DNA of 64,000 bases from Burkholderiales bacterium 8X (GTDB lineage: Bacteria > Pseudomonadota > Gammaproteobacteria > Burkholderiales > Burkholderiaceae_C). Made by a program: the position numbers and the translations under genes. Each line of letters starts with the position of its first letter. Position 1 is the stretch's first letter. Shown one piece after another: positions 17,449 to 26,136 of the stretch. The stretch lies in assembly GCA_902506565.1 (NCBI GenBank), contig LR732703.1:4358883-4422882 (forward strand), in the 5' to 3' direction. The notes beneath the pieces were generated by a model. That model did no database searches. It worked only from the letters and a program-made list of their open reading frames with translations, and had not been told where the DNA came from.

Positions 17449-18576
17449 TCAAGCATCGACCGGCTGAACGCGTCGCGGCCGGCCCGACAGCATCCGGATC
17501 GCGTAGCCCAGGGCGGCAAACGGCCAGAGCCATCCAAGCCATTGGGCGACCCCGTGAAAGCGGATGAACCGGCCCTGCTCCCAGGTGGCCAGCGTTTGAG
17601 CGAAGTACGCGCTTTCGGGTGCCTGGTTCAGAAGACTGAGGTGGACGACGAGCGCCACCAGCATCAACGCGGCAGCGAGTCGTCGTGGGACGGCGAGCAG
17701 CAGCATCCCGATCACCAGGGCGGCGGCGATGCCGATCTGCACCGGAAGGCTGAGCCACGCCCACGCATGCTCGGGCCCGTAACTCAGCGCGGCAGACAAG
17801 GCCGTCGCCAACATGCCGGCCGCCAGGATCGACAGCAACACGAGCGCTCGATGCGCGATCGAGCGGGTCACGTAGAAGCCGAGCAGGCAAGGCACCAGCG
17901 CGCCCAGCATCACGCACAGCAATTCGACGCCAGGCACCAGGGGTTCGAGTTCGAACTGCCGAAGAGGCATCCAGTCGATGAAGGGCGTGTCGAGCAGCCA
18001 TTCGGCGATCGCGGTTTCGAGCCGCTCGAAAACCTGCCCCAGCCCGAAGGTGACCGCCGCCGGGAACAGCAGGGCCAGCGGCCACAGCGCCAACAACACC
18101 AGCCCGCCACGCGAATCGCTGGCAAACCATTGGCTGCGGGTTCGCTCCCAATGGGCGACGCCGCCCAGGCGTTCGAGCCCTGCTGCCAGGATGGCGCCGA
18201 GCAATCCGCCGAGGGCGTTGAGGCCCAGGTCGACGTTCGACGGGATTCGGGCAGGCAGGTAGCTCTGCAAGGTCTCCATGGCGAACGCAATGGCGAAGGC
18301 CGCGCCGACGGCTCGCAGAACGGCTCGGCCGGCGCCCTCTTCCGGCCGTGTGCGAAGCACCGCCAGTGCAGCCAAAAAGCCCAACGGCAAGTAACCGGCC
18401 ACGTTGATCCCAAGGTCGAAGCCGGTCCAATAGCGAGGCCACGATGCTGCGAGATAGGACCAAGGCGCGATCCCCTGGTCCCGCCAGTCGGCGAACGGAT
18501 AGAGGCTCGCATACATGATCAGCGCCGCATAGGCGAGCGCCAACGGCAAGGCCGCGGATTTATGGACGGTCGCCAC
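17449..18576 (-). CDS. VanZ-family membrane protein
   Basis: A 375-residue multi-pass membrane protein. I place the start at GTG 18576, two bases after the hemJ stop; the frame extends to 18801 inside hemJ but that part is not membrane-like. The N-terminal region (AYAALIMYASLYPFADW, then GINVAGYLPLGF and LQSYLPARIPSNVDLGLNALGG) is the VanZ signature, here the four-helix VanZ domain. Four to six more hydrophobic segments follow. VanZ of Gram-positives gives weak teicoplanin resistance, but in Proteobacteria the role is unknown. It is coupled to hemJ in one leftward unit. Confidence 0.8.
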   Translation of the reverse strand: MATVHKSAALPLALAYAALIMYASLYPFADWRDQGIAPWSYLAASWPRYWTGFDLGINVAGYLPLGFLAALAVLRTRPEEGAGRAVLRAVGAAFAIAFAMETLQSYLPARIPSNVDLGLNALGGLLGAILAAGLERLGGVAHWERTRSQWFASDSRGGLVLLALWPLALLFPAAVTFGLGQVFERLETAIAEWLLDTPFIDWMPLRQFELEPLVPGVELLCVMLGALVPCLLGFYVTRSIAHRALVLLSILAAGMLATALSAALSYGPEHAWAWLSLPVQIGIAAALVIGMLLLAVPRRLAAALMLVALVVHLSLLNQAPESAYFAQTLATWEQGRFIRFHGVAQWLGWLWPFAALGYAIRMLSGRPRRVQPVDA

Positions 18577-18578
18577 TT

Positions 18579-19007
18579 CTAGAAGGGCTTGACCACCACC
18601 AGGATCACGATGCCCAGGAGCAGGAGCACGGGCACCTCGTTGAACCAGCGGTACCAGCGGTGGCTGCGCTGGTTGCTTCCGCCTTCGAAGACGCGAAGCA
18701 GCCTGCCGCAGGCATGGTGGTAGCCGATGACCAGCAGAACCAGTGCCAGCTTGGCGTGCATCCAGCCGCTTCCGGGCGCTCGCCCGATCCCGTACACCCA
18801 CCAGAGCCAGGCGCCGAAAACCAGCGCGGGAATGGCCAGGATGGTCGAAAACCGAAACAACTTTCGCGCCATCAGAAGCAAGCGCTCACGCTCACTAATG
18901 GATTCCGGGGCAACCATCGCGAGGTTGACGAAGATCCGAGGCAGGTAGAACAAGCCGGCAAACCAACTTGCGATGAAAACAATGTGCAACGACTTGATCC
19001 AAAGCAT
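18579..19007 (-). CDS. hemJ: Protoporphyrinogen IX oxidase, HemJ type
   Basis: A 142-residue four-helix membrane protein with the HemJ length and pattern. LWIKSLHIVFIASWFAGLFYLPRIFV carries the conserved His at residue 8, and a second motif, WMHAKLALVLLVIGYHH, has the conserved lysine and histidines. HemJ oxidises protoporphyrinogen IX to protoporphyrin IX in organisms without HemG or HemY. The functional assignment is supported by its neighbour hemB, divergent and 300 bp away, an earlier step of the same pathway. The start is ATG 19007. It is followed, 2 bp on, by the VanZ-like gene. Confidence 0.85.
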   Translation of the reverse strand: MLWIKSLHIVFIASWFAGLFYLPRIFVNLAMVAPESISERERLLLMARKLFRFSTILAIPALVFGAWLWWVYGIGRAPGSGWMHAKLALVLLVIGYHHACGRLLRVFEGGSNQRSHRWYRWFNEVPVLLLLGIVILVVVKPF

Positions 19008-19066
19008 CGAGGCAGTTTAGTGGCGCCAACACGCCGGCTTTGGCAGACTGCATGAATGCGCCGGAC

Positions 19067-19096
19067 AAAAAAAAGCCTGGCGTCAAGACGCCAGGC
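19067..19096 (-). terminator. Intrinsic terminator, leftward
   Basis: A perfect 10-bp inverted repeat (19075-19084 with 19087-19096, 2-base loop, so the functional loop must open a little) is followed on the reverse strand by an uninterrupted run of eight T (19074-19067). There is no T-run on the other side. It lies 60 bp beyond the hemJ start and so cannot serve hemJ; it ends whatever starts at the 19176-19204 promoter. Confidence 0.85.
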
Positions 19097-19169
19097 TGGG
19101 AAGCCCTTTTGCTGTCACACATCAAGGCACCCGCTCAGGGAGGAAAAGCGGGGAGCGGCAAGCCGCCCA
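19067..19169 (-). ncRNA. Candidate small RNA between hemJ and hemB
   Basis: The hemJ-hemB gap contains a complete small leftward transcription unit with no gene in it. The promoter is TTGATT (19204-19199), 17 bp, TAAATT (19181-19176). The terminator is a perfect 10-bp stem GCCTGGCGTC/GACGCCAGGC (19075-19096) followed by eight T on the transcribed strand (19074-19067). The predicted transcript is about 100 nt. It contains a CCUCC stretch, complementary to Shine-Dalgarno sequences, ahead of the terminator. An in-frame ATG at 19122 reads through the terminator hairpin and lacks a ribosome site, so I treat the unit as non-coding. Promoter and terminator are seen; the RNA is inferred. Confidence 0.55.
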
Positions 19170-19175
19170 AGGCAG

Positions 19176-19204
19176 AATTTAGCAAAGCCGGGCGGGCCAA
19201 TCAA
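19176..19204 (-). promoter_or_regulatory. Sigma70 promoter for the candidate small RNA
   Basis: TTGATT and TAAATT are separated by exactly 17 bp on the reverse strand; the predicted start is near 19169. The promoter could also read into hemJ if the terminator leaks, placing a regulated attenuator in front of hemJ. Confidence 0.6.
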
Positions 19205-19306
19205 GTCAGTTCTCGCTTTTTCTGATTTCTCGGGCCGTTCGGTTCCAGAAAACCGTAAGCGATTGTGGTTATTTCGTCACGTGTCGCATCGGGCACAATT
19301 TTCAAC

Positions 19307-20311
<1,005 letters not shown>

Positions 20312-20385
20312 ACCGCGTCGCATCGGCTGCGGGGCGCCAATTGGCCTCGCCAAAACAAGAACGAGACAGAACCACGACCATCGCC

Positions 20386-21579
20386 ATGCGAATCTTCAGG
20401 ATCAACGGGTCACAGGTCACCGAGCATCCGTCGCTGATCCCCTTCGAGTCGCCGGCCGCCTGCCCGACCGGCTACCTATGGCTGTCGCTCTCGCGCGACG
20501 AGCTGCGCGCATCATTGGCTTCGGTGCAGCAGATCCTTCGAGCGTTGTGTCGAACCCAGCTGGTCGACCTTCACGTCAGCGATCTGCTGAACGAACAGCT
20601 GCCCTCGCGCTACGACTACACCTCGCAATACGACCTGCTGGTTTTCCGCCGGCTGGCTACCACGGCGAGCCCCGCCGCGACGCCCGAGAGCCACGAGCCC
20701 TCGCTGCTACGCAACGTGCCGCCGGTCTTGCGCCGGATCGACACCCGTCCGGTCGGCTTCGCGGTTTTCGACCGGGTGCTGCTTTCCGTTCACCCGGAAG
20801 ACGGCGCGGTGCGCGACAGCTTCGCAGCCAAGCTGCAAGCGGCTGCAACGCCAGCACCGGGACCCGCAACGGGAACGGCATCGCCGCACGCGGCCGCCGT
20901 TCCGGCCCCTCCGACCGAGCCGCCCGCGCCTGCGCTCGATGTCCGCGCGGTCTCGTCCCGGGTACCGACCAGCCCGGCCGACCTGATGCTGCGCATCGTG
21001 AACCAGATCGTCGACGGCTATCTCGAACTGCGGCGCGAACTCACGCGGCAGCTCGATCACTGGCAGGCCGAGCTGATCGATCCGAAAAGCCGCTTCTCGC
21101 ACTGGGGCGCGCTGATGGAGGCTCGCCAGTCACTGCATCACCTGGACGAGATCTGCGAGGACCAGCGCGGCGCCATCCAAGACTGGATCGACGCCTTCGA
21201 AAAGCTCGCCGTACCGGAGCGGGCCGCCGAGCTGCGCGAACATGAGCTGATCATGGTTCGAAGCCGCGACGTGCTCGAGCACATCGAACGCGTGGTGCAC
21301 CACGTGCAGCGGCTCGAACAGAACGCCGAAACCGCCGTGCAGATGCACTTCAGCGTCCAGAGCCATCGTGCCAACGACATCATGCGGGTGCTGACCGCAC
21401 TCACGGCCGTCTTCCTTCCGCTGAACCTGATCGCGGGCATCTTCGGGATGAACTTCGAATTCATCCCGTTGATCCACAAGGCGGATGGTTTCTGGATCGC
21501 GATGGGCTCGATGGCCCTCATCGGATTCGTGCTGGTCCTGGTCTTCTGGCGCAAGCGCTATCTTGCGAGAACCCGCTAG
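20386..21579 (+). CDS. corA: CorA-family magnesium/divalent cation transporter
   Basis: A 397-residue CorA-type channel. The start is ATG 20386 (MRIFRINGSQVTEHPSL). The long N-terminal cytoplasmic domain and stalk helices (LDHWQAELIDPKSRFSHW, then LEHIERVVHHVQRLEQNAE) precede two C-terminal membrane helices. The GMN selectivity motif at the end of the first is seen in GIFGMNFEF, and the protein ends with a basic WRKRYLARTR tail. An unusual Pro/Ala/Thr-rich insert of about 40 residues interrupts the cytoplasmic domain near residues 155-195. It follows hemB by 74 bp on the same strand. Confidence 0.92.
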   Translation: MRIFRINGSQVTEHPSLIPFESPAACPTGYLWLSLSRDELRASLASVQQILRALCRTQLVDLHVSDLLNEQLPSRYDYTSQYDLLVFRRLATTASPAATPESHEPSLLRNVPPVLRRIDTRPVGFAVFDRVLLSVHPEDGAVRDSFAAKLQAAATPAPGPATGTASPHAAAVPAPPTEPPAPALDVRAVSSRVPTSPADLMLRIVNQIVDGYLELRRELTRQLDHWQAELIDPKSRFSHWGALMEARQSLHHLDEICEDQRGAIQDWIDAFEKLAVPERAAELREHELIMVRSRDVLEHIERVVHHVQRLEQNAETAVQMHFSVQSHRANDIMRVLTALTAVFLPLNLIAGIFGMNFEFIPLIHKADGFWIAMGSMALIGFVLVLVFWRKRYLARTR

Positions 21580-21602
21580 GCAAGGCGATCGACGCAGCAA
21601 CG

Positions 21603-21634
21603 AAAAAGCCGACAGCGTTGGCACGCGGCCGGCT
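21603..21634 (-). terminator. Probable intrinsic terminator, leftward
   Basis: On the reverse strand an imperfect GC-rich stem (arms AGCCG and CGGCT, with more pairing inside) ends in TTTTT at 21607-21603, just downstream of the stop of the secreted repeat protein at 21652. It would also keep the convergent corA transcript separate. Confidence 0.4.
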
Positions 21635-21651
21635 CGATCAGAGGGCGAAGA

Positions 21652-22023
21652 TTACTTCGCGTCGCCGTTCGATTTCGAGGCGGCTTGGACGCTCGGCTCG
21701 AAGCGGTTCTTCATGGTGGAGATGACGCGGCTGTTGTAGCGCGAGCCGCCGGTCACGTTCTGGTCGGGCGCATTCGCGGTGGCGATCGCCTGGGCGCGCA
21801 TCGCGGCGATGTCGGCGGTCGAGGTGAACGGATCGGCACCGCGCGAGCCGCGGGTCACGTTCTGGTTCGGCGCCGACGCGGCACGCACGGCTTCTGCCTG
21901 AACATCGGCGCGGCTCAAGCCAGAGGTCGACTTGTGGACGCCGTCGTAGGTTTCCGCGTGGACCGCGCCGGCGGCAGCGAGCAAAGAGAGGGCAACGGCA
22001 GAGAGAATGCGAGCGCTTTTCAT
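21652..22023 (-). CDS. Small secreted protein with an internal NQNVT repeat
   Basis: A 123-residue protein with a Sec signal (MKSARILSAVALSLLAAAGAVHA, cleavage near residue 23). The mature part holds a DVQAEAVRAASAP segment and two copies of a short motif, APNQNVTRGSRGADPF and APDQNVTGGSRYNSRV, about 34 residues apart. The N-terminal mature region is reminiscent of the DUF4148-type proteins abundant in Burkholderiales (RADVQAE), but the NQNVTxGSR repeat is not something I recognise. No function can be assigned. It is divergent from the LysR gene. Confidence 0.75.
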   Translation of the reverse strand: MKSARILSAVALSLLAAAGAVHAETYDGVHKSTSGLSRADVQAEAVRAASAPNQNVTRGSRGADPFTSTADIAAMRAQAIATANAPDQNVTGGSRYNSRVISTMKNRFEPSVQAASKSNGDAK

Positions 22024-22147
22024 GACAAGGTCCTTTCGGGTTCGAAGATGACTTCGGTAGTTGCCAGGCCTTCTTCATGTCGGCCCGTGCGCTCAGTTTC
22101 CGACTTGGCACCCTGCCGCAAACGCGCCGAAAGTAGACACGACGTTT

Positions 22148-22172
22148 CCGCGCGCGAAACAATCGCGCGCGG
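22148..22172. repeat. Perfect inverted repeat between the repeat protein and LysR genes
   Basis: Ten-base arms CCGCGCGCGA and TCGCGCGCGG flank the five bases AACAA. It lies in the 284-bp divergent gap, has no T-tail, and may be an operator or cruciform. It is not obviously a LysR T-N11-A box. Confidence 0.55.
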
Positions 22173-22307
22173 TTGCGGCGCATGCTTCGATCTTCATTCG
22201 AGAGCGCTCGTGATCCGCATGCTCCAGCCAGCCGATTGCTCCTGCAGATGCCTTGCGACGAGCAGGACAATCGACTTCCTTTCATCACCTTGAAAGATCA
22301 CCAGCGT

Positions 22308-23294
22308 ATGGACGGACTCGACTTGCTCAAGACCTTTCGCGAGGTCGCGATTCGCGGCAGCTTCTCGCGGGCCGCGAACGCGCTCGGCATGTCGAAGGCC
22401 AATGCGAGCAAGTACGTGGCCCAGCTCGAATCGCGCTTCGGCGTGCGGCTCCTCAATCGTTCCACGCGTGCGGTCAGCCTGACGGATGCCGGGCAGCTGC
22501 TGCTCGAACGCAGCATGCCGCTGATCGAGATGATCGAGCTCACGCAAACCGAATTGCAGCAGCACGCCGGCCACCCGCGCGGCCGGCTACGGGTCAGCGC
22601 GCCTCACGGACTCGGCCAGAGCACCTTCCCGAACATCCTGGGCGAGTTCATCGCGATGTACCCCGATGTGCATGTCAGCCTGCAGCTGAGCAATCGAATG
22701 ATCGACCTGGTCGACGAGGGCGTCGACATCGCCTTGCGCCTCGGTCGCATCCGGGACGAGAACCTGATCGTGCGGCGGCTGCGGCAAGTCGACCTGGCGC
22801 TGTGCGCGACGCCCGGCTATTGGTCGCGGCGCGGCCTGCCTTCGAAGCCCGACGACATGCGCCGCCACGACGTGCTGACCTATTCCGGAATGGAAGGCCC
22901 GCCGCACCTGCCGTTCGAAGTCGACGGCAAGCCGTACAGCGTGCCGGTACACAGCCGCATGGATGCCAACGATTCGGCGCCGCTGGTCGCGGCCGCGCTG
23001 GCCGGGCTGGGCGCCGTGTGCGTGCCGTCCATGATGGCGCAGTCGCACATCGACCGCGGCGCCCTGGTGCCGGTGCTCAAGGCCTACATGCCGAGCGACC
23101 TGTGGCTCTACGCGGCCTATACCCAGCGGCGGCACAACAGCGCCGCGATGCGGGCGCTGCTCGACTTCCTGGAGGCTCGCATCAAGGCGCCAGAGCCGGC
23201 GGCACCGGCGGCACCGGCGGCACCGGCGGCAGAACCTGCCGCGACCCGAAGCACCCGCACGAGCCGCCCTCGCCGACCCATCACGCCCGCCTGA
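22308..23294 (+). CDS. LysR-family transcriptional regulator
   Basis: A 328-residue LysR-type regulator. The start is ATG 22308 (MDGLDLLKTFREVAIRGSFS); an upstream in-frame ATG at 22173 adds 45 unrelated residues. The winged helix-turn-helix is in residues 1-65 (SFSRAANALGMSKANASKYVAQLE), and the effector domain follows with HPRGRLRVSAPHGLGQ. The C-terminus ends in an Ala/Pro repeat (APAAPAAPAAEPAA) and a basic tail, beyond the normal end at about residue 295. It is of the CrgA/DmlR-like subgroup. Its target may be the divergent repeat-protein gene or the convergent hydrolase; neither can be decided from the sequence. Confidence 0.9.
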   Translation: MDGLDLLKTFREVAIRGSFSRAANALGMSKANASKYVAQLESRFGVRLLNRSTRAVSLTDAGQLLLERSMPLIEMIELTQTELQQHAGHPRGRLRVSAPHGLGQSTFPNILGEFIAMYPDVHVSLQLSNRMIDLVDEGVDIALRLGRIRDENLIVRRLRQVDLALCATPGYWSRRGLPSKPDDMRRHDVLTYSGMEGPPHLPFEVDGKPYSVPVHSRMDANDSAPLVAAALAGLGAVCVPSMMAQSHIDRGALVPVLKAYMPSDLWLYAAYTQRRHNSAAMRALLDFLEARIKAPEPAAPAAPAAPAAEPAATRSTRTSRPRRPITPA

Positions 23295-23304
23295 TCAGCG
23301 AAGG

Positions 23305-23325
23305 TTCGAGCTTTGTTCGAGCTTT
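23305..23325. repeat. Duplicated TTCGAGCTTT, same family as the uvrA tail repeat
   Basis: Two copies of TTCGAGCTTT (23305-23314 and 23316-23325) lie between the LysR stop and the convergent dienelactone hydrolase stop, overlapping its last bases. The unit shares TTCGAGC with the array after uvrA. Confidence 0.7.
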
Positions 23326-24007
23326 AGCCGACGTGCTTGGCGAAGAACGCCAGCGTGCGCTCCTTCGCCAGCTTCGCGGCGGTGGCGTCATACGAGCCGC
23401 GCTGGTCGCAGTTGAAGCCGTGGTTGGCCTCGTACACATGGACCTCGACCTCGGGATGCGCTTTCTTGAAGGCCTCGACCGTGTCGATCGGAATCCAGTG
23501 ATCCTTGTCGCCGAAGTGCGCGAGCACCGGCACCTTGGGTTCGAGCGCCGATTCCTCCGGCGTGGTCATGCCACCGCCGTAGTACGGCACCGCCGCCGAC
23601 AACCCGGGCACCTTGGCAGCCGCGCGCCAGGTGAGCAGGCCGCCCCAGCAATAGCCGACGATGCCGACCTTGCCGCCACGCGCGGCATAAGCCACGGCGG
23701 CCTCGATGTCCTGCAGCACGCCGGGCGCGGGCAGCGCTTCCACCGCGGTCTTGAGGCCGAAGCCGGCCTTCATGTCGTCGTCGCTGTAGCCGAGCTCGAC
23801 ACCGGGCTTCGCGCGGTGGAAGGTCGAGGGCGCGACGGCGAGGTAGCCCTCGGCCGCATAACCGTCCGCTACCGAGCGGATGTGCGAGTTGACGCCGAAG
23901 ATCTCCGGCACCACCACGATGGCGCCCTTGGGTTGTCCGGACGGCTCCGCCACGTACGCCGGAAAGCCGAAACCGTCTTTGGCGGTCAGGTCGATGAATT
24001 GCCCCAT
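23324..24007 (-). CDS. Dienelactone hydrolase family protein
   Basis: A 227-residue alpha/beta hydrolase of the dienelactone hydrolase type. The nucleophile is Cys in GIVGYCWGG, an aspartate follows in LAHFGDKDHWIP, and the histidine is in EANHGFNCD, giving the Cys-Asp-His triad. EIFGVNSHIRSVAD near the N-terminus is also typical. True dienelactone hydrolases act in chloroaromatic catabolism, but many family members have other ester substrates. It starts one base after the stop of the DsbA-family isomerase gene, so the two are translationally coupled. Confidence 0.9.
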   Translation of the reverse strand: MGQFIDLTAKDGFGFPAYVAEPSGQPKGAIVVVPEIFGVNSHIRSVADGYAAEGYLAVAPSTFHRAKPGVELGYSDDDMKAGFGLKTAVEALPAPGVLQDIEAAVAYAARGGKVGIVGYCWGGLLTWRAAAKVPGLSAAVPYYGGGMTTPEESALEPKVPVLAHFGDKDHWIPIDTVEAFKKAHPEVEVHVYEANHGFNCDQRGSYDATAAKLAKERTLAFFAKHVG

Positions 24008-24008
24008 G

Positions 24009-24629
24009 TCATGCTCCTTGGTGGGATGGTTGCTTGTTCAAAGTGCGCTCGACGAAATCGAGCCGATCCTGGCCCCAGAAGATCTCGCCGTCGATCACGT
24101 AGCTCGGCGCGCCGAAGACCTTGGCGTCGATCGCCTGCTGCGTGTATTCCTCGTAGCGTTCCTGTACCGCCTGGCTGTGCGACTGCTCCAGCCGCTTGGC
24201 ATCGAGTCCCGACTCTTCGACGAGTTGCGCCAGCACCTTCGGATCCGCGATGTTGCGCTCGTCGGCCCACACCGCCGCGAAGATGCGGCCGCAAAGCTGC
24301 ATCGACGCGCCGGCACCGTCATGCAGGTCGACCGCGATGATCAACTTGGCGGCATCGTCGCCCGACACCGGAAAGAACTTCGGCTTCGTGTTCAAGGGAA
24401 TGCCCAGATGGCGCGAGAAGCGCTCGAGCTCGACCAGCCGGTAGGCCTGCCGCTGCGGTGCTCGCTTGCCGAGCGGCAAGCCGCCGGAGGCCGGGAACAC
24501 GGCGCCGAAGTCGACCGGCTTGACCTTGACGCTGGCGCCGCTCGCTTCGACGATCGATGCGAAGCGCGCATGGCCCAGGTAGGTCCATGGGCTCGGCGGG
24601 CTGAAGTAGTAGTCGATGCTACGGCTCAT
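24009..24629 (-). CDS. DsbA-family 2-hydroxychromene-2-carboxylate isomerase-like protein
   Basis: A 206-residue thioredoxin-fold protein of the kappa-GST/HCCA isomerase type. It begins RSIDYYFSPPSPWTYLGHARF with the Ser-Pro-Trp segment that replaces the CxxC of DsbA. It also has PVDFGAVFPASGGLPLG and the C-terminal FGAPSYVIDGEIFWGQDRLDFVE, the hallmark end of the family. HCCA isomerases use glutathione in naphthalene degradation, but homologues are widespread. It is the first gene of a pair with the dienelactone hydrolase. The start is ATG 24629. Confidence 0.9.
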   Translation of the reverse strand: MSRSIDYYFSPPSPWTYLGHARFASIVEASGASVKVKPVDFGAVFPASGGLPLGKRAPQRQAYRLVELERFSRHLGIPLNTKPKFFPVSGDDAAKLIIAVDLHDGAGASMQLCGRIFAAVWADERNIADPKVLAQLVEESGLDAKRLEQSHSQAVQERYEEYTQQAIDAKVFGAPSYVIDGEIFWGQDRLDFVERTLNKQPSHQGA

Positions 24630-24701
24630 GGCGTCTCCTCGGGTGATGTAATCGGCGCCTGTGTTTTAACTGAGGCACGGCATTCGTGCAGGAGGCGGGA
24701 T

Positions 24702-25448
24702 ATGGACAAGGTACTGTTGATCACGGGTGCGAGTCGCGGCATCGGCGCGGCCACCGCGTTGCTGGCCGCCAAGAGCGGCTACGCGGTCGCGGTCAACTAT
24801 GCGAGCAACTCGCTGGCGGCGGATGAAGTGGTGCGCGCTATCCGCGCCGCCGGCGGCACCGCGATGAGCGTCCAGGCCGATGTCGGCGACGAGGCGCAGG
24901 TGATCGCGATGTTCGAGAAGATCGACGCCAAGTGGGGTCGCATCGATGCCCTGGTCAACAACGCCGGCGTGGTCGACCAGCAGGCCCGGGTCGACGAGAT
25001 GAGCGTGGCACGGCTCGAACGCATGATGCGCATCAACATCGTCGGAAGCTTCGTCTGCGCGCGCGAGGCGGTGCGCCGAATGAGCACCCGGCACGGCGGC
25101 CAGGGCGGCGTCATCGTCAACCTCTCGAGCGTGGCCGCCCGGCTCGGCTCGCCGGGCCAGTACGTGGACTATGCGGCGAGCAAAGGCGCGATCGACAGCT
25201 TCACGATCGGGCTCGCGAAGGAAGTGGCCGAGGAAGGCATCCGCGTGAACGCGGTGCGGCCTGGCCTCATCGACACCGAGATCCACGCCTCCGGCGGCAT
25301 GCCCCAGCGCGCCTTCGACCTCGCACCCACCGTGCCGATGAAGCGGGTCGGCACCGCCGACGAAATCGCGCAGGCGATCGTGTGGCTCCTGTCGCCCGAG
25401 TCCGGCTATGTCACCGGCTCCTTCATCGACGTCTCGGGCGGTCGCTGA
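24702..25448 (+). CDS. SDR-family NAD(P)-dependent oxidoreductase
   Basis: A 248-residue classical short-chain dehydrogenase. The start ATG 24702 follows a strong GGAGG at 24691. Motifs are TGASRGIG (cofactor, residues 8-15), NNAG in ALVNNAGVVD, the catalytic Ser in NLSSVAA, YAASK (the Tyr-x-x-x-Lys pair) and RPGLIDTEIH. The asparagine near VNYASNS after the second strand suggests NADP preference, an inference only. It overlaps the start of marC by one base and is convergent with nothing close. The substrate is unknown. Confidence 0.92.
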   Translation: MDKVLLITGASRGIGAATALLAAKSGYAVAVNYASNSLAADEVVRAIRAAGGTAMSVQADVGDEAQVIAMFEKIDAKWGRIDALVNNAGVVDQQARVDEMSVARLERMMRINIVGSFVCAREAVRRMSTRHGGQGGVIVNLSSVAARLGSPGQYVDYAASKGAIDSFTIGLAKEVAEEGIRVNAVRPGLIDTEIHASGGMPQRAFDLAPTVPMKRVGTADEIAQAIVWLLSPESGYVTGSFIDVSGGR

Positions 25449-26104
25449 TGGCCTCGCCCACGATGGACCTCATCAAGCCGCTGATCACGCTGCTGGCCAT
25501 CGTCAATCCGCTCGCCATCGTGCCCTTCTTCATCCACTACACGCAGGGCTACGGCGAGCGCCAGCGGCGGCGCACCGCCTGGGTATCCGCGTTCAGCGCC
25601 TTCGTCGTGATCGCGATGAGCGCGCTGATCGGCTTGCAGTTGCTGTCCTTCTTCGGCATCTCGATCGCGAGCTTCCAGGTCGGCGGCGGCATGCTGCTCT
25701 TGATCAGCTCGCTCAACATGCTCAACGCGCAGCCGGCCGAAGCCAAGACCAGCAAGGAAGAGATCCGCGCCACCGAGGTGAAGGCCTCGCTCGGCGCCTC
25801 GATCGCGGTGGTGCCGCTCACGATCCCGCTCCTCACCGGTCCGGCCACCATGTCGACGATGGTGATCTACGCCGAGAAGACCTCGCACTGGTGGGAGCTG
25901 GCGCTCCTGGTCGGCTACGGCGTGGTCATCGGCCTTGCGACCGGCATCGCCTTTTCGCTGGCCGAGCCGATCGCGAGGGTGCTCGGCAAGACCGGCATCA
26001 ATGTCATGACCCGGCTGATGGGCTTGATCCTGGCCGCGCTCGCCGTCGAGGTGATGGCGGACGGGCTCGGAAAGCTGTTCCCGATCCTGGCGCGAACGAC
26101 CTGA
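25448..26104 (+). CDS. MarC-family membrane protein
   Basis: A 218-residue protein with six predicted membrane helices and the MarC/YhgN pattern: LITLLAIVNPLAIVPFFI, QVGGGMLLLISSLNML, AVVPLTIPLLTGPATMST and TGINVMTRLMGLILAALAVE. MarC was once thought to act in multiple antibiotic resistance, but its function is unproven. The ATG overlaps the SDR stop (TGATG), so the two genes are coupled. Confidence 0.9.
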   Translation: MASPTMDLIKPLITLLAIVNPLAIVPFFIHYTQGYGERQRRRTAWVSAFSAFVVIAMSALIGLQLLSFFGISIASFQVGGGMLLLISSLNMLNAQPAEAKTSKEEIRATEVKASLGASIAVVPLTIPLLTGPATMSTMVIYAEKTSHWWELALLVGYGVVIGLATGIAFSLAEPIARVLGKTGINVMTRLMGLILAALAVEVMADGLGKLFPILARTT

Positions 26105-26112
26105 GCTTCGAG

Positions 26113-26136
26113 CGACGTTTCGACGTTTCGACGTTC
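26113..26136. repeat. Three tandem copies of CGACGTTT/C after marC
   Basis: Copies lie at 26113-26120, 26121-26128 and 26129-26136, preceded by GAGCTTCGAG. This is another slippage-type repeat next to a stop codon, here between the convergent marC and lipoprotein genes. Confidence 0.7.
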
